Shown here: positions 17,432 to 26,146 of the stretch, in pieces | Layout: every line of letters starts with the position of its first letter | Numbering within the stretch: the stretch's first letter is position 1 | Made by a program: the position numbers and the translations under genes | Source: Paucilactobacillus suebicus DSM 5007 = KCTC 3549 | Lineage (GTDB): Bacteria; Bacillota; Bacilli; Lactobacillales; Lactobacillaceae | Direction of reading: 5' to 3' | Length of the DNA: 54,637 nucleotides | NCBI RefSeq assembly: GCF_001434475.1 | Contig: NZ_AZGF01000015.1 | Location: forward strand, 1-54,637 | Notes under the pieces: generated by a model | Seen by the model: only the letters and a program-made list of their open reading frames with translations | The model's database searches: none | Told to the model about the DNA's origin: nothing

Positions 17432-17584
17432 TCATAACAACTTAATATTCGTCCACAGGAAACCGATGAAGTGGAGATCAAGATAGCCGTGCACGCACAG
17501 AGAGTTGACGCAGCTGGGAGTTCAATCGAACGCAGACTATTAAATGGACCACGGAGGGTTTCGCCGAAAGCTTTAAGGTGATGA

Positions 17585-17689
17585 GTGAGACGGGTTGTTG
17601 TTGAGGATTAACGTTGATGACGGGATGATTGCGAAGCAATCGTTTCGGCATCAGGGTTAACCGGAAACAACAGTCTCACGGATCCAGTC
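17585..17689 (+). other. Inserted hairpin in T-box leader 2, with GGGTT/A loop
   Basis: GTGAGAC (17585-17591), bulge GGGTT (17592-17596), GTTGTT (17597-17602), then AACAAC (17676-17681), single A (17682), GTCTCAC (17683-17689). The GGGTT versus A asymmetry is identical to that in the intergenic hairpins A1, B1 and C1. Confidence 0.65.
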
Positions 17690-17940
17690 ACCAAACCCAA
17701 GTACGCGAAAACGTAAAAGCATACGTCAGTTGCAAGGAATGTGTTGGCATTTCGTTAATGGAGAGTAGAAGAGTTTGAGGCTGAATGGCCGAAACGTGTT
17801 CGGCGGGTCTGATCCCTACTGGATAAACTGAATAAATACCGATCGCCAAGTACGCGATCAATATTTATCCAGCTTATCCAACGGGATCAAAGCAACCCGC
17901 CTCACACTCTTCTAAAATAAGGTGGCACCGCGGAATATGA

Positions 17941-17988
17941 TATCCGTCCTTATAACAAACTAGTTTTGTTATGTGGACGGATTTTTTT
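17941..17988 (+). terminator. T-box 2 regulated terminator
   Basis: ATCCGTCC-TTATAACAAA / TTTGTTAT-GTGGACGGAT, loop CTAG, followed by seven T. Confidence 0.88.
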
Positions 17989-18014
17989 GTATCTAGACTT
18001 GAGGAGGTCTCGCG

Positions 18015-18059
18015 ATGTTACTTAGAAAACCAGCTAAACGATGGTGTTTGCCCGCTTAA
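18015..18059 (+). CDS. Possible 14-residue leader peptide with one Trp codon
   Basis: ATG TTA CTT AGA AAA CCA GCT AAA CGA TGG TGT TTG CCC GCT TAA, reading MLLRKPAKRWCLPA. It has a near-perfect GAGGAGG ribosome site with 7-base spacing and lies between the T-box 2 terminator and trpD. The surrounding bases (CGCGATG, AACCAGCTA) match the start of trpE, so it may be a leftover of a duplicated trpE 5' end rather than a functional leader. No terminator hairpin lies between it and trpD. Confidence 0.4.
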   Translation: MLLRKPAKRWCLPA

Positions 18060-18104
18060 TACTTTGACTAAATCACACACAAAAAAGAAACGGGGAAATT
18101 AACC

Positions 18105-19121
18105 ATGATCGAAACAGCAATTAAAAAAGTCGCAAACAACGAAAACTTAACGTTTGATGAAGCGCAACAGGTAATGGACGAAATCTTTAACGGCAAGACA
18201 AATGATATCCAAATTTCATCTTACCTGACCGCATTGAGCATGAAACATGAAACGGTTGAAGAAATTGCCGGTAGCGCTAAATCAATGAGAGATCACGCTT
18301 TACCATTCCATGCCGATGAACAAGTTCTTGAAATTGTTGGAACCGGTGGTGACCATGCTAATACATTCAATATTTCATCAACGTCAGCCATTGTCGTTGC
18401 CGCTGCTGGAACACCGGTTGCCAAACACGGTAACCGAGCAGCTTCGTCAAAGAGTGGTGCCGCAGATGTTCTTGAAGCTTTAGGAATTAACATCAATCTA
18501 GCTCCGGAACAAAGCGAACAACTTTTACAACAAGTTGGTTTCAGTTTCATGTTTGCGCAGGAATATCACAAAGCAATGCGCTTCGTGATGCCAACCCGCA
18601 AGACTTTAGGAATTCGCACCGTCTTCAATATCCTGGGACCGCTGACAAACCCAGCACACGCTTCACGTCAATTACTTGGCGTATACGACAAGAGCTTGCT
18701 CGAACCATTAGCTAACGTATTAGTTCAGTTGGGTGTTACGGATGCTATGGCAGTTAATGGTCAAGATGGCCTGGATGAAATCACGTTAACTGCACCGACG
18801 GACGCGATTGAAGTTCGCAACGGCAAGCTAACTAAGCTAACTATTGATCCTCGAGATTACGGCTTTGAACTTTGTGAAAAACAAGATCTGGTTGGTGGCA
18901 CACCTGAGGAAAACGCACAAATTACTCGTGATATCCTTGCAGGTAAAAAAGGACCAAAGCGTGACGTTGTTTTACTTAACGCTGGTGCAGCTCTTCATGT
19001 TGCTAATCCAGATGTCAGCTTAGCACAAGGGATTAAGGAAGCGGCTAAAGTTATCGATAACGGTCAGGCATTAAATAAATTAAACGAAATTATCACATTT
19101 ACTAAGGGAGCGGTCGCATGA
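18105..19121 (+). CDS. trpD: Anthranilate phosphoribosyltransferase
   Basis: The 338-residue enzyme joins anthranilate to PRPP. The PRPP/magnesium loop [17 protein letters not shown] at about residues 81-97 is typical, as are [21 protein letters not shown] and [11 protein letters not shown]. The ribosome site GGGGAAA is weak compared with neighbours. The coding region overlaps trpC by 4 bases (ATGA type), giving coupled translation. First structural gene after T-box 2. Confidence 0.95.
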   Translation: MIETAIKKVANNENLTFDEAQQVMDEIFNGKTNDIQISSYLTALSMKHETVEEIAGSAKSMRDHALPFHADEQVLEIVGTGGDHANTFNISSTSAIVVAAAGTPVAKHGNRAASSKSGAADVLEALGININLAPEQSEQLLQQVGFSFMFAQEYHKAMRFVMPTRKTLGIRTVFNILGPLTNPAHASRQLLGVYDKSLLEPLANVLVQLGVTDAMAVNGQDGLDEITLTAPTDAIEVRNGKLTKLTIDPRDYGFELCEKQDLVGGTPEENAQITRDILAGKKGPKRDVVLLNAGAALHVANPDVSLAQGIKEAAKVIDNGQALNKLNEIITFTKGAVA

Positions 19122-19915
19122 TTTTAGACGATTTGGTTGCAGCCACCAAACAACGGGTTGCGCAAAGTAAATTGAATACCCCGTTGGCAGTCGTTAAGCA
19201 ACAAGCCCTAGCGTTACCAGTTAGTGATGAGAGACAGTTTGAAGATCATCTTCGTGCTGAAGGATTTCACATCATCGCGGAGGTAAAAAAAGCTTCGCCA
19301 TCTAAGGGTTTGATTGCTAAAGACTTTCCATACTTGAAGATCGCACAAGAATATGATCAAGCAGGGGCTGACGCCATTTCGGTCTTGACCGAACCAAAAT
19401 ACTTCCAAGGCTCAATTGATTACTTAGCAGAAATTGCAGCAAACGCTGAAACACCAGTATTACGCAAGGATTTTACGATTGACGAGTACATGATATATGA
19501 GGCAAAAATTGCCGGTGCGTCAGCAATTTTACTAATTGTCAGCATTCTTACCGATCAACAGTTGAAAGATTACCTGCAACTAGCAGATCAATTAGGAATG
19601 TCAGCGCTGGTTGAGGCACACGACGAACACGAAATTGATCGTGCGCTCAAGGTTGGAGCAAAAATTATCGGCACTAATAATCGTAACCTTAAAAACTTCA
19701 CCGTTGATTTTAGTAACAGTGAACGACTACGAAAGTTGGTACCAAACGATAAAGTGTTTATTGCAGAAAGCGGCGTAAAAAAGCCAGCTGATGTGGTGGA
19801 ACTTCAGGCACACAATATTCACGTTTCCCTCATTGGTGAAACATTAATGAGAGCAAATAATAAGACAAAGATGATTCATGAACTAAAGGGGATGACTGAG
19901 GTTGACCAAAGTTAA
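19118..19915 (+). CDS. trpC: Indole-3-glycerol-phosphate synthase
   Basis: The 265-residue TIM-barrel enzyme converts carboxyphenylaminodeoxyribulose phosphate to indoleglycerol phosphate. The signature [17 protein letters not shown] holds the active-site Glu-x-Lys and [21 protein letters not shown] and IGTNNRNLK follow, with the phosphate loop at AESGV near the end. It overlaps trpD at its start and trpF at its end. Confidence 0.95.
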   Translation: MILDDLVAATKQRVAQSKLNTPLAVVKQQALALPVSDERQFEDHLRAEGFHIIAEVKKASPSKGLIAKDFPYLKIAQEYDQAGADAISVLTEPKYFQGSIDYLAEIAANAETPVLRKDFTIDEYMIYEAKIAGASAILLIVSILTDQQLKDYLQLADQLGMSALVEAHDEHEIDRALKVGAKIIGTNNRNLKNFTVDFSNSERLRKLVPNDKVFIAESGVKKPADVVELQAHNIHVSLIGETLMRANNKTKMIHELKGMTEVDQS

Positions 19916-20501
19916 AATTTGCGGATTATCCACGATGGATGCAGTTCAAGCAGTCAATCAAGTTCATGCGGATCTGGCTGGATTTGTCTTTGCGAAAAGC
20001 AGACGGCAGGTCTCAATTGATCAAGCAAGACATTTGAGACAATCGTTGGACGGTCAAATTCCAACCGTTGGAGTGTTCATCGAACCTGACTTAGAACTGA
20101 TTCAACAACTTGCTGATCAGCATATTATCAACATTGTCCAAATTCATGGTGAACAAAATCAATCAACCATTAATAGCATTCATGAGATGCACTTAAAAGT
20201 TACTCAAGTTCTTCACCCAGGTCAGACATTACTGACCGAACCAGACTACGTGATGTATGACGGTATCAATCCTGGCAGTGGGCACCAGATTGATTGGGAT
20301 AACATCGCACAAGTCAGACAACCATTTTTCCTTGCCGGCGGGTTAGATCCGGCAAATGTAGAAAATGCAATTAATCAAGTTCACCCAGACTTTGTTGACG
20401 TTAGTTCAGGAGTTGAAACGGATGGACATAAAGATCCAGCAAAAATAATCGAATTTACACGGAGGGCACATTATGCAAGAAATGAAGCTAGAAACAAATA
20501 A
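19902..20501 (+). CDS. trpF: Phosphoribosylanthranilate isomerase
   Basis: The 199-residue TIM barrel isomerises phosphoribosylanthranilate. It begins TKVKICGL with the catalytic Cys, followed by [11 protein letters not shown], and ends with [11 protein letters not shown] and DVSSGVET, the phosphate-binding and catalytic Asp strands. The start is TTG 19902, overlapping the last 14 bases of trpC; no ATG fits the conserved N-terminus. It overlaps trpB by 29 bases. Confidence 0.94.
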   Translation: MTKVKICGLSTMDAVQAVNQVHADLAGFVFAKSRRQVSIDQARHLRQSLDGQIPTVGVFIEPDLELIQQLADQHIINIVQIHGEQNQSTINSIHEMHLKVTQVLHPGQTLLTEPDYVMYDGINPGSGHQIDWDNIAQVRQPFFLAGGLDPANVENAINQVHPDFVDVSSGVETDGHKDPAKIIEFTRRAHYARNEARNK

Positions 20502-21684
20502 CAAAACTGGTCGTTTCGGCGACTTTGGTGGTCAATACATTCCAGAAACATTGATGAGTGAAATCGAACGACTAACTAAGGCTTACAATCATTATAAGGA
20601 TGATCCGGAATTTAAGTCAGAATTGCACGACTTACTGGTCAATTATGCGGGTCGTCCATCACTGCTCTATCATGCCAAGCGCATGTCAGATGATTTGGGT
20701 GGTGCTCAGATCTATCTAAAGCGCGAAGATTTAAATCATACCGGTTCACATAAGATTAACAACGCTCTCGGTCAAGCACTACTTGCTAAGAAGATGGGTA
20801 AAACTCGGTTGATTGCTGAAACTGGAGCAGGTCAACATGGGGTGGCAACGGCTACTGTTGCTGCACTTTTGGGGATGGAATGCGAGGTCTTCATGGGTAA
20901 GTTGGATACTGAGCGTCAAGCATTGAACGTTTACCGAATGGAAATGCTGGGTGCCAAGGTTCATCCAATTAGTTCAGGAACTGGAACTTTGAAGGATGCT
21001 GTTAATGCGGCCCTACAGGAATGGACTAGACGGGTTGATGATACCCACTATCTGATTGGCTCAACTATGGGCCCGCATCCATTTCCAACCATGGTTCGTG
21101 ACTTCCAGTCTGTTATTAGTAAGGAAATCAAAGAACAAATCGTTAAAGAAGCCGGTAAGTTACCAGATGCAGTTGTTGCTTGTGTGGGTGGTGGTAGTAA
21201 CGCCATGGGTGCTTTCTATAACTTTATTGATGACAAAGATGTTCGCTTAATTGGCGCAGAGGCTGCAGGCAAGGGCCTTAACACTGAACAAAACGCAGCG
21301 ACTCTTGAAAAGGGCCGTCCGGGTGTTTTCCACGGCATGAAATCAATTTTCTGCCAAGATGACGATGGTGATATCAAGGAAGTTTACTCAATTTCTGCCG
21401 GGCTGGACTACCCTGGTATCGGACCAGAACATGCATTCTTGCAAGATATTAAGCGCGCTGAATATGTGGGTATTACCGATGACGAAGCAGTTAAAGCATT
21501 TGACTACATCGCCAAAGAAGAAGGGATTGTGGCAGCCATTGAAAGTTGTCACGCTGTCGCTTACGTAATGAAATTAGCACCAAAAATGAAAAAAGATCAA
21601 ATTATTGTTTGCAACTTATCAGGTCGTGGTGACAAAGACGTTGCCGCAATTGCGCGTTACAAGGGGGTAGATCTTCATGACTAG
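20473..21684 (+). CDS. trpB: Tryptophan synthase beta chain
   Basis: The 403-residue PLP enzyme makes tryptophan from indole and serine. The PLP lysine is in [14 protein letters not shown], the Glu-containing loop is ETGAGQHG, and the phosphate-binding glycine loop is [26 protein letters not shown] at the start is diagnostic. CGGAGGG precedes ATG 20473 inside trpF. It forms the alpha2-beta2 complex with TrpA, whose gene overlaps by 8 bases. Confidence 0.96.
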   Translation: MQEMKLETNNKTGRFGDFGGQYIPETLMSEIERLTKAYNHYKDDPEFKSELHDLLVNYAGRPSLLYHAKRMSDDLGGAQIYLKREDLNHTGSHKINNALGQALLAKKMGKTRLIAETGAGQHGVATATVAALLGMECEVFMGKLDTERQALNVYRMEMLGAKVHPISSGTGTLKDAVNAALQEWTRRVDDTHYLIGSTMGPHPFPTMVRDFQSVISKEIKEQIVKEAGKLPDAVVACVGGGSNAMGAFYNFIDDKDVRLIGAEAAGKGLNTEQNAATLEKGRPGVFHGMKSIFCQDDDGDIKEVYSISAGLDYPGIGPEHAFLQDIKRAEYVGITDDEAVKAFDYIAKEEGIVAAIESCHAVAYVMKLAPKMKKDQIIVCNLSGRGDKDVAAIARYKGVDLHD

Positions 21685-22444
21685 TTTAAAAGAAGCATTT
21701 AGCAAGGAAAAAACATTCGTGGCTTTCACAGTGGCTGGAGATCCGAATATCGATAAGAGTATTGAATACACAGTGGCATTGGCCAATGCTGGTGCTGATG
21801 TGATTGAATTAGGAATTCCATTTAGTGATCCAATTGCGGATGGACCGGTGATTCAAAAGGCTGGATTGCGTGCCTTTGATGCTGGAATTGATACTGATAA
21901 AATTTTTGACATGGTGAGTCGCATTCGTGAACAAACCGATGTACCATTGGTCTTCTTATCATACTTAAATAAACTATACGATTACGGGTATGAAGAATTC
22001 TTTACAGAATGTGAAAATCGCGGAGTGAGTGGCGTGGTTATTCCAGACTTACCGTTTGAAGAACGTGGTGAAGTAGACGAACAAGCAACGGCACACAATG
22101 TTTCAATTATTCCATTGGTTGCACCAACCTCTGGTGATCGAGTTCAAAAAATTGTGGAAGACAGTACTGGATTTATCTACCTAGTATCTTCACTAGGAAT
22201 TACCGGTGTGCGTGATAATAATCAGATGGCCGGTGATTTGAGTGAAACGGTTGCTAAGATTCGTGAGTACACGGATACACCAGTTGCGGTTGGTTTCGGT
22301 ATTCATACACCAGAACAGGTAACAGAAATGAATCGAATCGCAGATGGCGCTATTATTGGTTCCGGCATTGTGAAGTTGATTGAAGCAGATCCTGATAATG
22401 CTACGGATAGTATTGAGGAGTATGTGAGGAATATTAAGGCATAG
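21677..22444 (+). CDS. trpA: Tryptophan synthase alpha chain
   Basis: The 255-residue subunit releases indole from indoleglycerol phosphate and channels it to TrpB. Diagnostic motifs are the active-site Glu in [17 protein letters not shown], the second catalytic Asp in VIPDLPFEE, and the phosphate loop GFGIHTPEQ. It is last in the trp locus. A long hairpin element starts 3 bases after its stop. Confidence 0.96.
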   Translation: MTSLKEAFSKEKTFVAFTVAGDPNIDKSIEYTVALANAGADVIELGIPFSDPIADGPVIQKAGLRAFDAGIDTDKIFDMVSRIREQTDVPLVFLSYLNKLYDYGYEEFFTECENRGVSGVVIPDLPFEERGEVDEQATAHNVSIIPLVAPTSGDRVQKIVEDSTGFIYLVSSLGITGVRDNNQMAGDLSETVAKIREYTDTPVAVGFGIHTPEQVTEMNRIADGAIIGSGIVKLIEADPDNATDSIEEYVRNIKA

Positions 22445-22446
22445 AC

Positions 22447-22590
22447 AGCGAAGTAAGTACGGGTTGAGGCCGGTGTCCAAGGGGGCTAGCATAGATTAAT
22501 CGTGAACTTTACGATTGATGTATGCTAGCCCCCTTAGACGTTAGGCCTCAGTACTTACGGGGCTGATTTCAGAAAAATTTAAAGAGAACG
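22447..22590 (+). repeat. 3'-UTR hairpin element, copy B1
   Basis: Starts 3 bases after the trpA stop. AGC-GAA-GTAAGTAC pairs with GTACTTAC-GGG-GCT. The bulge GGGTT (from 22461) faces one A, then GAGGCC / GGCCTC. The inner stem is AAGGGGGCTAGCATA / TATGCTAGCCCCCTT, and the apex AGATTAATCG / CGATTGAT. The tail is GATTTCAGAAAAATTTAAAGAG. No U-tract. Confidence 0.8.
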
Positions 22591-22712
22591 AAACCAAACG
22601 AATTAACCTATGAGCATGAACTAAATAATCGGCATGATTCCCCAAAAAAGTTTTGGAGATCGTGCTGACTATTTAGTTAAGCGGAGTAGTCAGCTTGGAG
22701 GAATTCATTTTT
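22591..22712 (+). repeat. 3'-UTR hairpin element, degenerate second copy B2
   Basis: A 28-bp stem at 22619-22678: AACTAAATAATCGGCATG... pairs with ...CGTGCTGACTATTTAGTT. Nearly every difference between the arms is a G.U pair. It is flanked by AAACCAAACGAATTAACC and by CTTGGAGGAATTCATTT, which correspond to the start and tail of copy C2. Confidence 0.6.
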
Positions 22713-22889
22713 TCAAAATGGTAGGGAAAATTTGATGAACTAATATATTTAGGCACACCGAATAAATTAAGTAAATTAATTAATAAAATAAAATTAAATA
22801 ACAAATTAATTGAAAATTTTTGTTAATAAATCAATACAGGAATAATGACTGTTGTAGCAACAATGTATTCCCTTCCAAACATCTTTTAT

Positions 22890-22911
22890 AAAGTTCGGTC
22901 TGCCAAACTTT
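22890..22911 (+). promoter_or_regulatory. Candidate MntR-type operator upstream of mntH
   Basis: AAAGTTCGG-TCTG-CCAAACTTT, a 9+9 dyad with one mismatch, directly before a TATATT -10-like sequence and 70 bases upstream of mntH. DtxR/MntR-family sites have this size and position. No mntR gene is in the window. Confidence 0.5.
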
Positions 22912-22980
22912 ATATTTACATAAATAAAATAAAGCGTATTATGAAGCCGTAACAAAAAACAGAATAAGGAGAAGTTAAGG

Positions 22981-24582
22981 ATGGAAGATATAGGAAAGAC
23001 GAACAAACGTCATCATTTGATCGAGTACGCTAACGGACCTTCACTAGAGGAAATTAACGGGACAGTGAAGGTACCTAAAGGAAAAGGTTTTGCCAGAACG
23101 TTATTGGCTTATTCAGGTCCCGGAGCCTTGGTCGCAGTTGGTTACATGGATCCAGGAAACTGGTCAACCTCAATCACCGGCGGTCAGAATTTTGAATATT
23201 TGTTGATGTCAGTAATCCTCATGTCAAGTTTGATTGCGATGTTGTTGCAGTACATGGCCGCTAAACTTGGTATTGTCGGACAGATGGATTTGGCTCAAGC
23301 CATTCGAGCGAGAACTAGTAAATCCTTAGGGTACGTGTTATGGATTCTGACAGAGTTGGCAATTATGGCGACCGATATCGCGGAAGTTATTGGTGCAGCA
23401 ATTGCACTGTATCTGTTGTTCAATATTCCTTTGGTCGTAGCGGTCTTTATTACCGTGTTTGATGTGTTGTTATTGCTATTATTGACCAAAATTGGATTTA
23501 GAAAGATCGAAGCAATTGTTGTTTGCTTAATTTTAGTTATTTTAATTGTATTTGCGTATGAAGTTGCACTATCAAAGCCTGAATGGGGCGCGGTATTTGG
23601 CGGATTAATTCCAACTGGCAAAACATTCTCAAGCTCCGTTCATGTCGGAGGTGACACTCCACTTTCAGGTGCATTAGGTATTATTGGTGCAACAGTTATG
23701 CCACATAACTTGTATTTGCACTCTGCGATTTCTCAAACTCGGGCAATTGATCACAACAATGAAGATGAAGTTGCACAAGCAGTTCGTTTCTCGGGCTGGG
23801 ATTCAAATATTCAGTTGAGTTTGGCATTCGTTGTCAATTCATTACTATTGATAATGGGTGTTGCGGTCTTCAAGTCTGGCGCCGTTAAGGATCCGTCATT
23901 CTTTGGCCTATACCAAGCACTGTCAAATTCGTCAATGCTTAGTAACGGAACGTTAGTGGGAATTGCCCACACCGGGATTTTATCAATTCTCTTTGCTGTC
24001 GCATTACTTGCTTCAGGTCAAAATTCGACCATCACCGGTACTTTGACCGGACAGGTAATCATGGAAGGATTTATTCACATGCGCATGCCACTCTGGTTAC
24101 GACGCTTAGTGACTCGGTTGATTTCAGTGATTCCCGTGTTGATCTGTGTTACTGCGAATGCAGGTAAGAGTGATATTCAAGAACACATTGCGTTGAATAA
24201 TTTAATGAACAACTCACAAGTCTTTCTAGCATTTGCATTACCATTTTCAATGTTACCGTTGCTCATGATGACTGACAGCAAGGCTGAAATGGGAGCGCAT
24301 TTAAAGAACTCACTCTGGTTGAAGGCTTTAGGTTGGGTTTCAGTTATTGGATTAACTTATTTGAATATGATCGGTTTACCAGGTTCAATTCAAGGATTTT
24401 TTGGTAGTAACATTACAACTGCTCAAACGCATCTGGCCAATGGAATTGCGTACGTATTAATTGCAGGTGTATTGGCGCTACTAGTCTGGACAACCTTTGA
24501 TTTGTACCGTGGTAATAAACGCTTAGAACAAATGAATGCTGAAAATAGTGTTATGAGTACCAACAGAGAAGGGGAGGCATAA
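22981..24582 (+). CDS. mntH: Nramp family manganese transporter
   Basis: The 533-residue protein has about 11 membrane helices. The helix 1 metal site is in [15 protein letters not shown] (Asp and Asn ligands), and the helix 6 site in [15 protein letters not shown]. Both are essentially diagnostic of Nramp proton-coupled Mn/Fe uptake. A second conserved loop is [26 protein letters not shown] precedes the ATG. The universal stress protein gene follows after 3 bases in the same operon. Lactobacilli usually carry several mntH genes linked to manganese accumulation. Confidence 0.95.
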   Translation: MEDIGKTNKRHHLIEYANGPSLEEINGTVKVPKGKGFARTLLAYSGPGALVAVGYMDPGNWSTSITGGQNFEYLLMSVILMSSLIAMLLQYMAAKLGIVGQMDLAQAIRARTSKSLGYVLWILTELAIMATDIAEVIGAAIALYLLFNIPLVVAVFITVFDVLLLLLLTKIGFRKIEAIVVCLILVILIVFAYEVALSKPEWGAVFGGLIPTGKTFSSSVHVGGDTPLSGALGIIGATVMPHNLYLHSAISQTRAIDHNNEDEVAQAVRFSGWDSNIQLSLAFVVNSLLLIMGVAVFKSGAVKDPSFFGLYQALSNSSMLSNGTLVGIAHTGILSILFAVALLASGQNSTITGTLTGQVIMEGFIHMRMPLWLRRLVTRLISVIPVLICVTANAGKSDIQEHIALNNLMNNSQVFLAFALPFSMLPLLMMTDSKAEMGAHLKNSLWLKALGWVSVIGLTYLNMIGLPGSIQGFFGSNITTAQTHLANGIAYVLIAGVLALLVWTTFDLYRGNKRLEQMNAENSVMSTNREGEA

Positions 24583-24585
24583 ATT

Positions 24586-25047
24586 ATGACAATCAAAATT
24601 ACAGTACCAAAATTTAACAAGCTTTTAGTCGGGGTTGATGATGCGCCAGATTCCAAAATGGCATTTGATTACGCAGTTGGTAAGGCCAAACATGATGGAT
24701 CTGAATTAGGCATCGTGTCAGTGCTTGAAACCAATGACGTTAATGTATACGAGGCACTAGATAAGGATTATATCCATGGAACCTATGATCAACTGGAAAA
24801 TCGAATAGAAGAATACATTAAGGCTGCAATTGATTTCGGTGTTGATCCTAAGAAGATTACTAAAATTGTTGATGAGGGTAGTAAGCCTGCGGAGAGAATT
24901 ATTAATCACGTTTTGCCACAATTTAATGCTGATCTACTTGTAATTGGATCAACGGGCAAAGAGGATAGTCATAAAATTTTTGGTGCACAAGCTGCCTACA
25001 TGGCAAAAAATGCTGGGATTTCGGTTTTTGTTATTAGAAAAGACTAG
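24586..25047 (+). CDS. Universal stress protein (UspA family)
   Basis: The 153-residue Rossmann-like Usp has LLVGVDDAPDSKMAFDYAV at the N-terminus and the ATP-binding motif LLVIGSTGKEDSHKIFGAQA near the end (G-2x-G-9x-G pattern), then VFVIRKD. ATP-binding Usp proteins respond to starvation and acid stress. It starts 3 bases after the mntH stop (ATTATG), so it is co-translated with the Mn transporter. This mntH-usp pairing suggests an Mn or oxidative stress role, by inference. Confidence 0.9.
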   Translation: MTIKITVPKFNKLLVGVDDAPDSKMAFDYAVGKAKHDGSELGIVSVLETNDVNVYEALDKDYIHGTYDQLENRIEEYIKAAIDFGVDPKKITKIVDEGSKPAERIINHVLPQFNADLLVIGSTGKEDSHKIFGAQAAYMAKNAGISVFVIRKD

Positions 25048-25059
25048 CTTATAGAATTA

Positions 25060-25128
25060 GGCATGACACATCTAGTGATTACACAATCCGATAAAAGTTG
25101 GTGTGTAAGATGGATGTGTCTTTTTTAC
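25060..25128 (+). terminator. Terminator after the mntH-usp operon
   Basis: GACACATCT / AGATGGATGTGTC with a bulge and a large loop, followed by TTTTTT. Confidence 0.65.
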
Positions 25129-25185
25129 TTTAATATATAATATATGTGGCATATAATATATAAAATAATGAAGGAGAGTATTGGG

Positions 25186-25749
25186 ATGAATTATTGGATT
25201 TTAACATTGACGTTTATCAGCGTGAATTTAGACTTTTTCTTTATGTTGATTTTTCTATTGAAGAAATATCGAGTGGTGAAAGTCATGATTGGCTACTTGT
25301 TGGGAAATATTATTTTACTAACACTAAGCTATTTCGTAGGTAAAGCATTGACGGTGTTTTTCCCTGAATGGATTTTAGGAATACTTGGTTTTCTTCCTAT
25401 ACATATGGCGCTACACGATGACGACGATGATGACAGTGACAAAAAGCATCAATCACAAGTTTGGAGCGTACTGGTAACGTATCTATCTGTGTGTGCAGGA
25501 TGCAATCTCTCCATTTTTCTACCGGTGTTGGTGGGGGAAACAATGGTTCAATTTTTTATGACTCTTGTGTTTATTGGAATTCTTACAATTATTGTCGTTC
25601 TGATTATTAACCTAGTATCAGATATCCCCGCCGTTGCCATGGCCATGGAGAAGTACGGCGAGAAGTTAATGAAGTTTTGTTATATCATTATTGGATTGTA
25701 TGTATTTTGGGATAGTGGTCTAATTAGTCATATTTTGAACTTGTTGTAA
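25186..25749 (+). CDS. CadD-like cadmium resistance transporter family protein
   Basis: The start is ATG 25186 behind AAGGAG; an upstream frame from 25144 lacks a ribosome site. The 187-residue product has about five membrane helices and a cytoplasmic loop with six consecutive Asp and a DKKH stretch. The FISVNLDFFFMLIFLL helix and GNIILLTLSYFVG pattern fit the CadD family (Cad domain), which exports cadmium or related cations. The Asp-rich loop may bind metal. CVCAGCNLSIFLP carries two Cys in a helix. The family call is moderate; the substrate is not shown. Confidence 0.75.
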   Translation: MNYWILTLTFISVNLDFFFMLIFLLKKYRVVKVMIGYLLGNIILLTLSYFVGKALTVFFPEWILGILGFLPIHMALHDDDDDDSDKKHQSQVWSVLVTYLSVCAGCNLSIFLPVLVGETMVQFFMTLVFIGILTIIVVLIINLVSDIPAVAMAMEKYGEKLMKFCYIIIGLYVFWDSGLISHILNLL

Positions 25750-25751
25750 AA

Positions 25752-25795
25752 TTGACAAAACCAAGTCGAATTTCAAATTTGACTTGGTTTTTTGA
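25752..25795 (+). terminator. Terminator after the CadD-like gene
   Basis: AAAACCAAGTC / GACTTGGTTTT with loop GAATTTCAAATTT, then more T. Confidence 0.85.
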
Positions 25796-25980
25796 GACTG
25801 TCAGTTACTAATGAAAAACAATTAAATATTGGTGCCAATTACTTTTATAAATCGTTCGATTATTACTATTTATTCAACGTGCCGAGTACTTTGGTGAATA
25901 GATCTTCAATCGTTCTGTTTTTACTTGAATATTATCTAAGGATAATTATTGAAGGAAATGTGAATGACAATTTGGTCTAA

Positions 25981-26017
25981 ATAGTCTGATAGTTGCCTAC
26001 TATCAGACTATTTTTAA
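25981..26017 (+). terminator. Isolated terminator with no clear upstream gene
   Basis: TAGTCTGATAG / CTATCAGACTA is a perfect 11-bp stem with T-tail. Between the preceding terminator at 25752-25795 and this one lie about 185 AT-rich bases, with a TTG-initiated 62-codon frame but no ribosome site. The region 26018-26146 before the sulfoquinovosidase gene contains its ribosome site GGAGGA; I could not define a promoter confidently. Confidence 0.7.
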
Positions 26018-26146
26018 ATTACACAAAGAAATCGAACAAAAATTCGTTGGATGTTTACATATTACTCACAATTTGTGCGCTGGCTCAATAAATTTCTCCG
26101 TTAATGTACTTGTCAGACATTCAGATATGGAAACGGAGGAGTGCTT

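Larger units (their letters stand above)
17440..17988 (+). ncRNA. Tryptophan T-box leader 2 (upstream of trpD)
   Basis: A diverged duplicate of leader 1. Its first 110 bases are nearly identical (TTAATATTCGTCCACA, ATGAAGTGGAGATCAAG, AGAGAGTTGACGCAGCTG). A TGG specifier lies at 17545-17547, and GAGAGTAGAAGAGTTTGAGG matches leader 1. The T-box sequence AAGGTGGCACCGCGG is at 17919-17933, and a terminator follows. The middle is diverged in sequence but keeps the same stems, for instance GCGGGT / ACCCGC and TGGATAA / TTATCCA. It should give tRNA-Trp control of trpDCFBA separate from trpEG. Confidence 0.9.

Noticed and set aside
25792-25980. 62-codon open frame starting with TTG
   Set aside because: The TTG lies inside the T-tail of the preceding terminator, there is no ribosome site, and the composition follows the AT-rich background.
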